NCBI RefSeq assembly: GCF_000711955.1
Contig: NZ_KL543999.1
Location: 117,668 to 181,667, forward strand
Direction: 5' to 3'
Length of the DNA: 64,000 nt
Source of the DNA: Nevskia soli DSM 19509
GTDB lineage: Bacteria > Pseudomonadota > Gammaproteobacteria > Nevskiales > Nevskiaceae
Shown here: in pieces, positions 27,727 through 35,261 of the stretch
How positions within the stretch are numbered: position 1 is the stretch's first letter
Layout: each line of letters begins with the position of its first letter
The notes under the pieces: model-generated
Told to the model about the DNA's origin: nothing
Databases searched by the model: none
The model's input: the letters and a program-made list of their open reading frames with translations, nothing else
Made by a program: the position numbers and the translations under genes

Positions 27727-29538
27727 TCAGAAGCGCAGTTCGCCGCTCTGAATCTGCTTGAAGATCTCCGCCGTCAGCGGCTCATAGCCGCGCTGCGCAT
27801 CCAGCAGCACATACAGCGGCTCGTCGATCTGCCCAGGGTCGAAGCCGGCGCGCTTCAGGTCCACCTTGCGGTACTTGAAGGTGGCCGTGGTTTCCTGTTC
27901 CGCGCGCAGGCGCAGGAACAGCGGCACCGCGTACACGGGCAGCTTCTCGCGCATCTGCCTGGCCAGTGCAGCGCCGTCGAACGCCTCGCCCACATAGCTC
28001 AGCGCCGCCATGCCGGCGCGGCCATCGGCATTCGGCACTTCCACGCCGTAGGCCACCGCCTGCTCGATGCCGGGGAAGTGGTTGAGCGCGCCTTCCACTT
28101 CCGTGGTCGCCACGTTCTCGCCCTTCCAGCGGAAGGTGTCGCCGACGCGGTCGACGAACTGGATATGCCGGTAGCCCTGGTCCCGCACCAGGTCGCCGCT
28201 GTTGAACCACACATCGCCCTTCTTCAGCACATCGCGCAGCAGCTTGGCGTCGCTGGCCTTCTTGTCGGTGTAGCCGTCGAACGGCGCCTTGTCGGTGATC
28301 TCGGTGATCAGCAAGCCCACTTCGCCGCGCTTCACCTTGCGCATGAAGCCGTTGGCCGCCCGGTAGGGCTGCTCCGCTTCCGCGTCGAATTCCACGATGG
28401 CGAAGGGCAGGGGGCAGAAGCCCGCCGTCTTCGACAGCCCGAAGGCGTTGACGAAAGCCAGGTTGCTCTCGCTGGCGCCGTAGAATTCATAGATCTGCCG
28501 GATGCCGAAGCGCTGCTGGAACTGCTCCCAGATCTCCGGCCGCAAGCCGTTGCCCACGATCATCCGCACCAGGTGCTCGCGGTCCTGCGGCGTGGCGGGG
28601 CGATTGAGCAGATACCGGCACAGCTCGCCGATGTAGCAGAAGGCCGTCGCGTCGTAGCGGCGGATCTCGTCCCAGAAACGCGAGGCGCTGAACTTGCGCC
28701 CCAGCGCGAAGGTACAGCCGGCACCCAGCACCGCGCCCCAGGTCACCGTCAGTGCATTGTTGTGGTACAGCGGCAGCGGACAGTACAGCGTGTCGTCCGG
28801 CTTCAGCCGCATCGTCATCTGGCCCAGGCCGGCCATGCCGCGCAGCCAGCGGTAATGCGTCATCACCGAGGCCTTCGGCATGCCGGTGGTGCCCGAGGTG
28901 AAGATGTAGAAGCAGGGCTGCTTCGGCAGCACCCGCTGCGTCTCCAGCGGATTGTCCGCGGACTTGCCCGAGGTCTCCGCCTCCAGGTCGCGGTAGCCGG
29001 CCGGCGCCTTGCCCGGGCCGGTCCACAGGTAGATGCGCTTGTGATCGCTGGCCGGGTTGAAGGGGGTGGACTCCAGCGCCTCGCGGCATTCCCCGCCCAC
29101 CACCACCAGTTTCGGCTTGGTCAGCGTCAGGCTGAACTCCAGCACCTCGCCGCGCTGGTTGTGGTTGAGCATGGCCGCGATGCCGCCGAGCTTCACCGTC
29201 GCCGCCACGCAGGCCAGCACCTCCGGCCGGTTCTCCATCAGGATGGCCACGGTATCGCCGCTGCCCAGCCCATGCGCACGGAACACCGCCGCATAGCGGT
29301 TCACCCAGGCATTGAACTCCGCGTAGGTCCAGCTGCGCTCCTCGAACAGCAGTGCGACGTGCTTCGGGTCGCGCTGCGCGATCTGCTCCAGCTGCAGCCC
29401 GATCGAGCCGGCCTTGTCCGGCGTGAACCGCGCCAGGTTCCACAGTCCCTTGTTGAACGCCAGCGCATCCGGCAGCGCCCGCAGGATGCCGCGCGCCAGA
29501 TCGCCCAGATGGACTTCATCGCCTTGGTTCTTGCTCAA
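27727..29538 (-). CDS. Long-chain acyl-CoA synthetase (FadD6/FATP-like)
   Basis: A 603-residue adenylate-forming enzyme: ATP + fatty acid + CoA to acyl-CoA. The phosphate-binding motif FTSGTTGMPKAS (about 214) is present, as are EFYGASESN (about 356) and the hinge region FNSGDLVRDQGYRHIQFVDR followed by TFRWKGENVATTEVE. The best start is TTG at 29538, behind GAGAGG; the conserved N-terminus (about 600 residues in the family) begins there, and the frame stays open for a further 106 codons without homology. It is convergent with the dehalogenase gene. The product would feed acyl-CoA to the dehydrogenases. Confidence 0.92.
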   Translation of the reverse strand: MSKNQGDEVHLGDLARGILRALPDALAFNKGLWNLARFTPDKAGSIGLQLEQIAQRDPKHVALLFEERSWTYAEFNAWVNRYAAVFRAHGLGSGDTVAILMENRPEVLACVAATVKLGGIAAMLNHNQRGEVLEFSLTLTKPKLVVVGGECREALESTPFNPASDHKRIYLWTGPGKAPAGYRDLEAETSGKSADNPLETQRVLPKQPCFYIFTSGTTGMPKASVMTHYRWLRGMAGLGQMTMRLKPDDTLYCPLPLYHNNALTVTWGAVLGAGCTFALGRKFSASRFWDEIRRYDATAFCYIGELCRYLLNRPATPQDREHLVRMIVGNGLRPEIWEQFQQRFGIRQIYEFYGASESNLAFVNAFGLSKTAGFCPLPFAIVEFDAEAEQPYRAANGFMRKVKRGEVGLLITEITDKAPFDGYTDKKASDAKLLRDVLKKGDVWFNSGDLVRDQGYRHIQFVDRVGDTFRWKGENVATTEVEGALNHFPGIEQAVAYGVEVPNADGRAGMAALSYVGEAFDGAALARQMREKLPVYAVPLFLRLRAEQETTATFKYRKVDLKRAGFDPGQIDEPLYVLLDAQRGYEPLTAEIFKQIQSGELRF

Positions 29539-29789
29539 AACGGCCTCTCTCCATGATTCAAAGCCCGCACAATCTGCGTGCTCGGCGCCGCCACGGCAAG
29601 GGCTGGGCGGACAGGCAGCCCTGGCCGGGGAGCGCTTACCAGCCCCGCGCCTGCCTGCGATCCGGTCGCGGCTCCCATTTTCGCGCACTGCAAATGTCGT
29701 ATCACCGCGGGCGAATCCGTATGTAGGGATAGAGGCAAACGCCTCCCGGCGCCAATCCCGGTGCCGTGCCGCGGCTTGGGAGAATCTTA

Positions 29790-30071
29790 ATGAACCATTC
29801 CGCAGCATTTTGCCGCAGCTTCGCCGTCGCCCTGCTGGGCCTCGCCGCCATCGCATCCCCGGCCCACGCCGATCCGGCCACGCCGGACCCGGCCGCCAAC
29901 GGGCAGCCCGCTGCCGGCACCGCCAATGCGGTCGGCCAGGCCGCCGCCGACCAGGCCAACCGCCAGAAGGATCGCGTCACCAGCAACGTCGAGAACCAGG
30001 CCCAGAACAAGGCCGACAGCGCGGTCGACAAAGCCGTCGACAACGCCCTGGGCAAACTCTTCGGCCGCTAG
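29790..30071 (+). CDS. Small secreted protein, Ala/Asn/Gln-rich
   Basis: A 93-residue protein whose ATG at 29790 follows GGGAGA. The signal peptide (about 1-26, ending ASPAHA) is followed by a low-complexity mature part (ATPDPAANGQPAAGTANAVG) and a charged helix (DRVTSNVENQAQNKADSAVD) ending LGKLFGR. It is a periplasmic or surface protein of unknown function. It is divergent from the acyl-CoA synthetase gene. Confidence 0.72.
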   Translation: MNHSAAFCRSFAVALLGLAAIASPAHADPATPDPAANGQPAAGTANAVGQAAADQANRQKDRVTSNVENQAQNKADSAVDKAVDNALGKLFGR

Positions 30072-30088
30072 CAATCCCTATCAATTAT

Positions 30089-30116
30089 CGTCATCCCCGC
30101 GCAGGCGGGGATCCAG
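30089..30116. repeat. REP-like dispersed palindrome
   Basis: A perfect-armed palindrome (CCCCGC GCA GGCGGGG) with the flanks CGTCAT and ATCCAG, the same class as the element at 3251. It lies just after the small secreted protein gene and could act as an mRNA-stabilising or terminating hairpin. Confidence 0.6.
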
Positions 30117-30188
30117 TTTTAGCTTCTCGCTTTTTAGCAGGCCGGCAAACCAACCCGGCCTCCCGCCTGCGCGCGGACGCCCCCCGCT

Positions 30189-30214
30189 GTCATCCTGAGC
30201 GTAGCGAAGGATCT
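30189..30214. repeat. Dispersed repeat (GTCATCCTGAGCG class)
   Basis: This 26-base unit, GTCATCCTGAGCGTAGCGAA then GGATCT, belongs to a short repeat class seen between genes in many unrelated bacteria. GCGTAGCG-type symmetry gives a weak hairpin. Confidence 0.5.
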
Positions 30215-30279
30215 GGCCGCACCCTCCACCACAATCACCCCAATCGCAGCCAAGGGCCGCCAGACGCCGCAGCCCACCC

Positions 30280-30825
30280 CTAAGCCTCAGGCTCCAACTC
30301 CTGATAAAGCCAAGCCTTCGCCTTCAGCCAATCCCGCTGCACCGTCCGCGTACTCATCCCCAGCAGCCGAGCCGTCTCCGCATCGCTGTAGCCGGCGAAG
30401 AACCGGCACTCCACGATCTTCGCCAGCCGCGCATCCAGCTGCTCCAGCCGCCCCAGCGCGAAGTCGATCCCCACCACCTGCGGCGCCGGCTCCCCCAGCA
30501 GTGCCGCCACCTCGTCCAGCGACTCCGCGTCCTGCCAGCCCCCGCGCTTGGCCGCGAGATGGGCGCGGGCATAGTCCACCAGCACCTGCCGCATCACCGT
30601 CGCCGCCGTATTCAGGAAATGGTCGCGGGACTTCCAGCCGCTCTGCCGCGACAGCTTCAGGTAAGCCTCGCTGACCAGCGCCGTCGTCTGCATCGTCTCG
30701 CCCACGCGCAGCCGCCCGCGCTGCGCCCGCGCCAGCCGCTTCAGGTTGGCGTAAAGCTCCTCCGTCAGCAGCCGCACGTTTTCCGCGCAGGCCGCCGTCT
30801 CGGCTTCCGATTCGTGGTTCGACAT
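30280..30825 (-). CDS. Sigma-70-like sigma factor (TIGR02999/ECF type)
   Basis: A 181-residue protein with sigma region 2 (LYANLKRLARAQRGRL, MQTTALVSEAYLKLSRQ, then FLNTAATVMRQVLVDYARAH) and region 4 (CRFFAGYSDAETARLLGMS, TVQRDWLKAKAWLYQEL). This matches the TIGR02999 family of RNA polymerase sigma factors. These are usually followed by a Ser/Thr kinase or a membrane regulator; here the downstream gap and convergent neighbour contain none, so it is an orphan. The start at 30825 has no strong ribosome site. Confidence 0.9.
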   Translation of the reverse strand: MSNHESEAETAACAENVRLLTEELYANLKRLARAQRGRLRVGETMQTTALVSEAYLKLSRQSGWKSRDHFLNTAATVMRQVLVDYARAHLAAKRGGWQDAESLDEVAALLGEPAPQVVGIDFALGRLEQLDARLAKIVECRFFAGYSDAETARLLGMSTRTVQRDWLKAKAWLYQELEPEA

Positions 30826-30983
30826 TCCCTGATTGTCCCCGAGTACCGCGCCCCCAACTGAGACCGAGTTTACGGAACATTACAATCGACGGACGCCCCC
30901 GAAAAGCGGCTGAAATCCCCTGTCAAGATGCCAAGTCCCGGCAAAACCTGAAAATTCCTGCAGCAATACCGCGATCCAGCCGG

Positions 30984-30989
30984 TATAAT
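30984..30989 (+). promoter_or_regulatory. -10 element of the tRNA-Pro promoter
   Basis: A consensus TATAAT lies 8 bases before the tRNA 5' end, inside GCCGGTATAATTACCGG. The -35 region is poor (CAGCAA at 17-bp spacing). Its position matches a stable-RNA promoter in which the first tRNA base is close to the transcription start. Confidence 0.6.
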
Positions 30990-30997
30990 TACCGGAT

Positions 30998-31074
30998 CGG
31001 GGCGTAGCGCAGTCTGGTAGCGCACCTGCCTGGGGGGCAGGTGGTCGCAGGTTCAAATCCTGTCGCCCCGACCA
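30998..31074 (+). tRNA. tRNA-Pro (GGG)
   Basis: A 77-nt cloverleaf. The acceptor CGGGGCG pairs with CGCCCCG, the D-arm GCGC AGTCTGGTA GCGC is present, and the anticodon stem CCTGC/GCAGG encloses the loop CTGGGGG (anticodon GGG). The T-arm is CAGG TTCAAAT CCTG and the 3' A-CCA is encoded. A rho-independent terminator follows at 31101. It marks the left edge of the anomalous cassette-like region. Confidence 0.96.
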
Positions 31075-31100
31075 ATTAAATCAAGAAGTTGTGTGCAAGG

Positions 31101-31128
31101 ACGCTGCCTGAGAGGGCGGCGTTTTTTG
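31101..31128 (+). terminator. Rho-independent terminator of tRNA-Pro
   Basis: An 8-bp stem (ACGCTGCC/GGCGGCGT, loop TGAGAG) is followed by a run of T residues, the standard intrinsic terminator for the tRNA transcript. Confidence 0.85.
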
Positions 31129-31284
31129 TTTAGGGCTACGAATAGGGGAACACTGGCCTATATCGTTCTACTGTTTATTTGGCCCTGGGCAGGGGCTTCA
31201 TTGCTCGCACCTGCCGCGGTTGGCCTTATTCACTTGATTTCCTCGAACAATGCCCATGAGCCGCGCAGTCAAAGTTCAAACTGA
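31126..31284 (+). CDS. Possible small membrane protein (weak)
   Basis: A short open frame that can start at TTG (31126) gives about 52 residues with one long hydrophobic stretch (IVLLFIWPWAGASLLAPA). There is no clear ribosome site, and an earlier GTG at 31093 would place the tRNA terminator inside the gene. It lies just upstream of the first cassette repeat and would fit as a cassette gene, but the evidence is thin. Confidence 0.25.
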   Translation: MFRATNRGTLAYIVLLFIWPWAGASLLAPAAVGLIHLISSNNAHEPRSQSSN

Positions 31285-31296
31285 GGAACTACCCGG

Positions 31297-31329
31297 CGGC
31301 CCATTGCGGTCGGCTATGAGCGGCCGTAC
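31297..31329 (+). repeat. Cassette-array repeat type I, copy 1 (partial)
   Basis: First copy of the array repeat. It begins CGGCCCATTGCGGTCGG, then diverges (TATGAGCGGCCG) from the consensus found in later copies. It lies about 70 bp upstream of the gene at 31400. The consensus halves are CGGCCCATnCnGTCGG and TCGTGAACGGC-GCTTTC. Confidence 0.55.
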
Positions 31330-31399
31330 ATGGATGCCCCCAGTTTGCCAAGCATTCGGCTAGGCTATTTGCAGGCAGTTTGGGCATTGCACAAGATCA

Positions 31400-31804
31400 A
31401 TGGACGAGGGGCTTCGCAAGCTTATTGATGACTATCTCTCTGCCGTGCAGAGGGCAGTGAGCCTGATGCAGCGAGCTGGAATCCGCTTGCCTGAATCTAA
31501 CACCGCTTGGGCTTGTAACACGCTAGAGCAAAGAGGCTTCCTCCCAGACGGCGCGAAGTATTTCAAACATGGGTATGGCTGCGCGGTTCATCTGGACAAC
31601 GCGGTAGTCGACTTTGACTTCGGAGACAAAGGCCAGATTAACGGCTTTGACGTGTGGCGACTGACGCGATTTGCCGATGGAAATTTGCCAGCCTACGGTT
31701 TCGAGTCTGTAGAGGCTTTGAAGTCGAGCTTCGACCGGGCGAAGCGCGATGGTGCCATTTTGGATTCGGGCTACATACTTCACTACTTAGGCGCGCGGGT
31801 GTAA
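31400..31804 (+). CDS. Orphan hypothetical protein, possibly DUF6896-like
   Basis: A 134-residue soluble protein without a signal peptide. The central motif FKHGYGCAVHLDNAVVDFDF with GFDVWRLTRFA resembles what I recall of the DUF6896 family, which is uncharacterised; the assignment is tentative. The base composition is poorer in GC than the core genes on either side. It is bounded by cassette repeats (one copy about 70 bp upstream, one partial copy 3 bp after the stop), so it fits a single mobile cassette. The function is unknown. Confidence 0.7.
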   Translation: MDEGLRKLIDDYLSAVQRAVSLMQRAGIRLPESNTAWACNTLEQRGFLPDGAKYFKHGYGCAVHLDNAVVDFDFGDKGQINGFDVWRLTRFADGNLPAYGFESVEALKSSFDRAKRDGAILDSGYILHYLGARV

Positions 31805-31806
31805 AT

Positions 31807-31835
31807 CGGCCCGAAGCTGTCCCTGGTGAGCAAGC
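31807..31835 (+). repeat. Cassette-array repeat type I, copy 2 (truncated)
   Basis: CGGCCCGAAGCTGTCC starts 3 bp after the stop of the preceding gene. The rest of the repeat is lost into the IS110 right end, which suggests the IS landed within or beside the repeat. Confidence 0.45.
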
Positions 31836-31851
31836 AAGATACCGTCTTGCT
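31833..31851. repeat. Hairpin at the IS110 3' side
   Basis: Perfect 7-bp arms AGCAAGA and TCTTGCT around TACCG lie directly beside the transposase stop. It could be part of the IS right end or a small transcription barrier. The exact IS boundary is not resolved. Confidence 0.4.
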
Positions 31852-31853
31852 GG

Positions 31854-32843
31854 TCAAGCCCGATGAGAGACCAGAGCGGGGTTATAGGGCTGGCCGGTTT
31901 TGATGATGCCATAGGGAATGTGGACCAGCTTGCGCATCAGCACACCGAGTGCCGCCATCTTGGCTTTGCCGCTCTGGACGAAGTGGTCATAGATACGGCG
32001 TAGCTGCGGGTTGTGCCTGAGCGCTGAGACCGAGGCCATGTACAGCACCTTGCGCAGCCTGGGATCGCCCTGCTTGGACAGCCGCGGCGGCTGGTGCACG
32101 CTGGTGCCAGAGCGGTGATGGACCGGGATCAGACCGCTGCACGCGGCGGCCTGCCTGGCGCTATCGAAGTGCTTTGAGCGCAGCAGACAGAGCAGCTGAT
32201 TGGCGGACTTGTCGCCCACCGCGGGGATGGTCTGGAGCAGATCGCGCTGCTGCTTCAGGCCAGGGTGCTGGTCGTAGTGATCGTCGATGGCCTGTTGCAG
32301 GCGCTTGCGCTCGTCCTGGAGCGCTTGGATGGTGCGCTCCAGCGACTCGAGCACCAGCGCCGGGGTGGCGGTGGCTCGGGCCTTTTCGCGCCGGTTGTTC
32401 TCCCGCTGCAAGTCCTCCTCCACCGCAGCCAGACGCGCCACCAGAGCCCGCAGGACGCGAATCTCCAGTGGCGGCGGCTGCCAGGGGATCACCTCAGCCT
32501 CGGCCCCATAGCGGGCCAAGGCGCGGGCATCGACCGCGTCGGTCTTGTTGAGAATGCCGTGGCCGCTGGCGAAGTCCCGCACTCGCTTGGGGTTGGCCAG
32601 CACCACCTCGGCGCCGGCCTCGAAGGCGGCTTCAGCCGCCAGCTCGTGATAGATCCCGGTGGCTTCCAGCACGATGCGGCAGGCATTGATCGGAGCTCCA
32701 GATTTGGCCTGTGCCCAGTGCAGCAGCTTCTGCACGCCAGCCACGTTGTTATCCGCTCGCAGGGCGTACCACTTGCGCCCCTCCGGTAGCCACAATGCCG
32801 CATCCAGCTTGAGTTTGGAGACATCGATACCCAAGACGACCAT
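31854..32843 (-). CDS. IS110-family transposase (DEDD)
   Basis: A 329-residue recombinase. The N-terminal RuvC-like DEDD domain has Asp7 in GIDVSK, Glu60 in VLEATGIYHE, and Asp102/Asp105 in NKTDAVDARAL. A coiled-coil-like middle (about 150-200) precedes the C-terminal Tnp domain (IPAVGDKSANQLLCLLRSKH, then ACSGLIPVHHRSGTSVH with the expected Ser region). The start at 32843 is fixed by AAGGAGGTG 5-6 bases upstream. The noncoding flank is long on the 5' side and less than 50 bp on the 3' side, the layout of IS110-group (not IS1111-group) elements, which encode a bridge RNA upstream of the gene. Confidence 0.93.
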   Translation of the reverse strand: MVVLGIDVSKLKLDAALWLPEGRKWYALRADNNVAGVQKLLHWAQAKSGAPINACRIVLEATGIYHELAAEAAFEAGAEVVLANPKRVRDFASGHGILNKTDAVDARALARYGAEAEVIPWQPPPLEIRVLRALVARLAAVEEDLQRENNRREKARATATPALVLESLERTIQALQDERKRLQQAIDDHYDQHPGLKQQRDLLQTIPAVGDKSANQLLCLLRSKHFDSARQAAACSGLIPVHHRSGTSVHQPPRLSKQGDPRLRKVLYMASVSALRHNPQLRRIYDHFVQSGKAKMAALGVLMRKLVHIPYGIIKTGQPYNPALVSHRA

Positions 32844-33030
32844 CAGCCACCTCCTTGTGCGCGAGTCCGTGCCCAATAGGCCAACGTTTCCTTGTGCATG
32901 CAGACTCACGGATGATCCGGGTCTTGGCTACCGTCCAGTTTCAACAAGGGCACTAAAGGGACAAGGCGGGACTGATCTACGCCGCAGACTCATGGTCTCA
33001 GGGTGCGCCCAGTGTGCCCGCCTTGTCCTG
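32844..33030 (-). ncRNA. Candidate IS110 bridge RNA region
   Basis: The roughly 190-bp noncoding 5' flank of the transposase contains inverted segments (CCGTG/CACGG near 32864-32916, and the long stem GGACAAGGCGGG with CCCGCCTTGTCC). This is the position where IS621 and relatives encode the bridge RNA that pairs with donor and target DNA. It is inferred from position and inverted repeats only; internal guide loops have not been matched to flanks. Confidence 0.3.
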
Positions 33031-33051
33031 TACCCGTCGCGTTTCGGGTAC
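33030..33051. repeat. Palindrome GTACCCG/CGGGTAC
   Basis: Perfect 7-bp arms around TCGCGTTT lie between the IS flank and the GGGTGCGCAC repeat. It may be part of a small mobile palindromic element. No transcript is evident. Confidence 0.4.
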
Positions 33052-33066
33052 GGGGATAAGATACAA

Positions 33067-33131
33067 GGGTGCGCACCGCGCACGCGGATGTGCCGACGTC
33101 TCAAGGTGTAACGCGTGCGCAGTGCGCACCC
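33067..33131. repeat. Inverted GGGTGCGCAC repeat pair (MITE/REP-like)
   Basis: The left arm GGGTGCGCACCGCGCACGCG (33067-33086) and right arm CGCGTGCGCAGTGCGCACCC (33112-33131) match at 19 of 20 positions around a 25-base loop. A further single arm lies at 35587-35604, so the unit is dispersed. Confidence 0.7.
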
Positions 33132-33143
33132 TACGCTTGCTAT

Positions 33144-33182
33144 CGGCCCTAACCTGCCGCTTGCGACCGTCAGCTTTGCGGC
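33144..33182 (+). repeat. Cassette-array repeat type I, copy 3
   Basis: CGGCCCTAACCTGCCGCTTG, then CGACCGTCAGCTTTGCGGC, follows the consensus with several changes. It lies about 65 bp upstream of the small gene at 33248. Confidence 0.55.
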
Positions 33183-33247
33183 ATCGTACGACCATGTCTA
33201 ACCACGCAACAAGGGTACGCTGCGCAGTATGGAACTAAAGGGTACCT

Positions 33248-33445
33248 ATGGAGTTGTGTATGAAACAAGTATCTCTTTCTGAAAAAGATTTGATGATGAT
33301 TGTCGAGTGCATGAAATTTAGGCTCGACTGGTACAACAATCGAATTGGCGAGCTTGAAAATGATGACAATGCTCAATCTGAAGCTGTAAATGACGCTTGC
33401 TTCTTGGACAATCTAATAGGCGCTTTAGAGGCCAAGCTCAAATAG
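33248..33445 (+). CDS. Small acidic helical hypothetical protein
   Basis: A 65-residue protein (or 61 from ATG at 33260) rich in Glu, Asp, Asn and Met, almost entirely helical (LSEKDLMMIVECMKF, then DACFLDNLIGALEAKL). It is markedly AT-richer than the surrounding chromosome and flanked on both sides by type I repeats, so a foreign cassette origin is likely. It has no ribosome site of note and no recognised family. Confidence 0.5.
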   Translation: MELCMKQVSLSEKDLMMIVECMKFRLDWYNNRIGELENDDNAQSEAVNDACFLDNLIGALEAKLK

Positions 33446-33456
33446 GGGCACGATTC

Positions 33457-33503
33457 CGGCCCGGAGCAGCCGGTTGCGAACGGCGGCTTCCCGGTAGGCT
33501 AAC
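33457..33503 (+). repeat. Cassette-array repeat type I, copy 4
   Basis: CGGCCCGGAGCAGCCGG, then TTGCGAACGGCGGCTTCCC and GGTAGGCTAACGG. It begins 12 bp after the stop of the small gene and 120 bp before the LprI-like gene. It is one of the best copies, including the GTAGGCTA tail. Confidence 0.75.
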
Positions 33504-33622
33504 GGCATAAAAGCACGCGACGGCGGCCTGTACGAGTTCCACAGGAACTGCACATCTCCGACACGTCAGTGGCACCGGAAGAACGTACCCTGCAGCACAA
33601 GATAATCCAACCAGGGATTGTG

Positions 33623-34993
33623 ATGATTCTCCGCAGTCTTCTCATCACCATCAGCCTTATCCCGTCGACGGTCCTGGCCCAGGGCCTCCGCTGCGACAGC
33701 AAGGCCTTGAGCGCGACTGAAACCACCATCTGTGGGGACTACGATCTCAAGGCGCTGGACCAGAAACTCAACATGGCATTCCGGGCGGCCACGAAGGTGT
33801 CGGCGGACGCCCCGGGGCTGAGGGGCTCGCAGCAGACGTGGCTGAAAGCGGTCCGGGATCAATGCAAGGACAAGGCCTGTTTGATGCCGGCGTATCAACA
33901 GCGAATCGCCGACCTGGACACCGCGTTCCTCGACCAAGCAAAAGTCATCGATACGGCATTGGATGGTCGTGAAGTGGCTGAACTGTGCCGATCCGTCGCG
34001 GCGGCAGCCGACCAGGGGCGCATCCAGGAATTTGCCGTCCCCGGCGTTGCGCCGAACACAGTGACCGACGGCAGTACACAACGGTGGGGTCTTACCAATA
34101 AGGACGTGGAGCAACTGCCGCGTGACTCCGGCGAGTTTGAAGAGCTTTATCGGCTGCGGCCAAGCCGGCAACGTCCGCCGGAGCGCTTCGCCCGAGTCTT
34201 CACCGGAGGGACCTGCGCGGCTTACAACCTAGTCAACGTCGAGCGCCATCTGCGAGCCGGTCCTGACGCCCGTGATGTCGAGGATGTGGACGATCCCGAC
34301 GAGGAAATCCGATGGGCTTATTGGGGCGGCGGCGACTTCCCGATTTTCTACAAAGGCAGAAACCTGGTGATCACCTCCGATCTGTCCGATCCTAACAAGG
34401 TAAACATGGTGTCCTGGATCCAGCCCGATGGAACCCAGCGCCCCCTCTGCCTGCTGGAGGTTACGAACACCCAACGCACAGTAACCACGGCCAGGAATCC
34501 CGCGCTGTGCTCCGGAATTGCCGGGGGAACCATCAAGCCGCTTGGCTGGGAAAGGATCACGGAGCGACTTCCACTCAGTCACGACACTGCCACCTACCGG
34601 GAGGACTTTGTCCGGCGCTACGGCGATTACGCCGATGACGTGTCCCTCCTACGGATTGACATCGACGGCAGCGGCACCCAGCAGAATATCGGGGCGTTTG
34701 AATACGCCTCCGGCGCCGGATGCGGTTCTGACCACGGGTGGCTGCATGTGATTTCCGATGACTTCGGGGCAATCGTTGACAACCCGCTGAACACCGTCCT
34801 CGGCGGCTTTTCAGGTTCGTTTGACGTGTACCGGTTTCAGGGTGGTATCTACCTGGGGGATCAAGATGGCCGGCACGTCGATGAAGTAGTCAGACTCAAG
34901 GGCGACCATGTTGAGCAAGTGTGCGCATTCGGGAAGAAAGTCACCACGAGCGTGAAACGATTGTTCCCCCTGGCAGCAGGCGGGACGCAATGA
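33623..34993 (+). CDS. Secreted protein with N-terminal LprI-like domain
   Basis: A 456-residue protein whose start at 33623 (CAGGGA upstream) is followed by a signal peptide (about 1-19, ending STVLA). Residues about 23-100 match the LprI-type lysozyme-inhibitor-like domain: CDSKALSATETTICGDYDLK, then LRGSQQTWLKAVRDQCKDKA with paired cysteines. The remainder (about 110-456) has no domain I recognise but contains further paired Cys residues, in keeping with a periplasmic protein. The C-terminal half has an acidic patch (DVEDVDDPDEEIRW). It is bounded by a type I copy upstream and a type II repeat downstream. Inhibition of a lysozyme is possible but unproven for this domain class. Confidence 0.8.
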   Translation: MILRSLLITISLIPSTVLAQGLRCDSKALSATETTICGDYDLKALDQKLNMAFRAATKVSADAPGLRGSQQTWLKAVRDQCKDKACLMPAYQQRIADLDTAFLDQAKVIDTALDGREVAELCRSVAAAADQGRIQEFAVPGVAPNTVTDGSTQRWGLTNKDVEQLPRDSGEFEELYRLRPSRQRPPERFARVFTGGTCAAYNLVNVERHLRAGPDARDVEDVDDPDEEIRWAYWGGGDFPIFYKGRNLVITSDLSDPNKVNMVSWIQPDGTQRPLCLLEVTNTQRTVTTARNPALCSGIAGGTIKPLGWERITERLPLSHDTATYREDFVRRYGDYADDVSLLRIDIDGSGTQQNIGAFEYASGAGCGSDHGWLHVISDDFGAIVDNPLNTVLGGFSGSFDVYRFQGGIYLGDQDGRHVDEVVRLKGDHVEQVCAFGKKVTTSVKRLFPLAAGGTQ

Positions 34994-35030
34994 CGAAGTG
35001 AACTGAATCGCAGCCGGAGCATGACCTCTT

Positions 35031-35090
35031 GTCCAGCCGCTTTCTGGCGATGAATTTCAAGGGTTGAACGACCGCAGTTGGCACAACTGT
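35031..35090 (+). repeat. Cassette-array repeat type II, copy 1
   Basis: This unit lies 38 bp after the LprI-like gene's stop and contains CCGCTTTCTGGCGATGAATT and CAAGGGTTGAACG, ending TTGGCAC. A second copy at 37521 is closely similar over about 50 bases. Both are downstream of a cassette gene. Confidence 0.65.
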
Positions 35091-35149
35091 GATCTGCGTC
35101 ACAATCAGTGGCCGCTTCGGACCAACAAGCGGTGCTCTGTGCCAGGTCT

Positions 35150-35194
35150 CGGCCCATGGACTGCCTGTCATGCGTGCCCGCTTTCCGGTAGCCT
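35150..35194 (+). repeat. Cassette-array repeat type I, copy 5
   Basis: CGGCCCATGGACTGCC, then TGTCATGCGTGCCCGCTTTC and CGGTAGCCTG. It is about 70 bp upstream of the 72-residue gene at 35262. Confidence 0.6.
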
Positions 35195-35261
35195 GAAGAG
35201 CCTCGGGTGTCACACTAAATAGGCATGAGGCACGACAACTCATTGTTTTGCGGAGGAACCC

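Larger units (their letters stand above)
31854..33030 (-). mobile_element. IS110-family insertion element (approximate limits)
   Basis: The element comprises the transposase and its long upstream noncoding flank. IS110 elements lack terminal inverted repeats, so the ends cannot be fixed by eye. The left limit is set near the transposase stop and the right near the 12-bp inverted repeat GGACAAGGCGGG (32959-32970)/CCCGCCTTGTCC (33017-33028). Fixing the ends needs an empty-site comparison. Confidence 0.6.

Noticed and set aside
31093..31125. GTG start at 31093 for the small membrane frame
   Set aside because: It would place the tRNA terminator hairpin inside the coding region and has no ribosome site.
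33170..33376. Minus-strand frame opposite the 65-residue gene
   Set aside because: No ribosome site, and it crosses the type I repeat; the plus-strand frame fits the array's orientation better.
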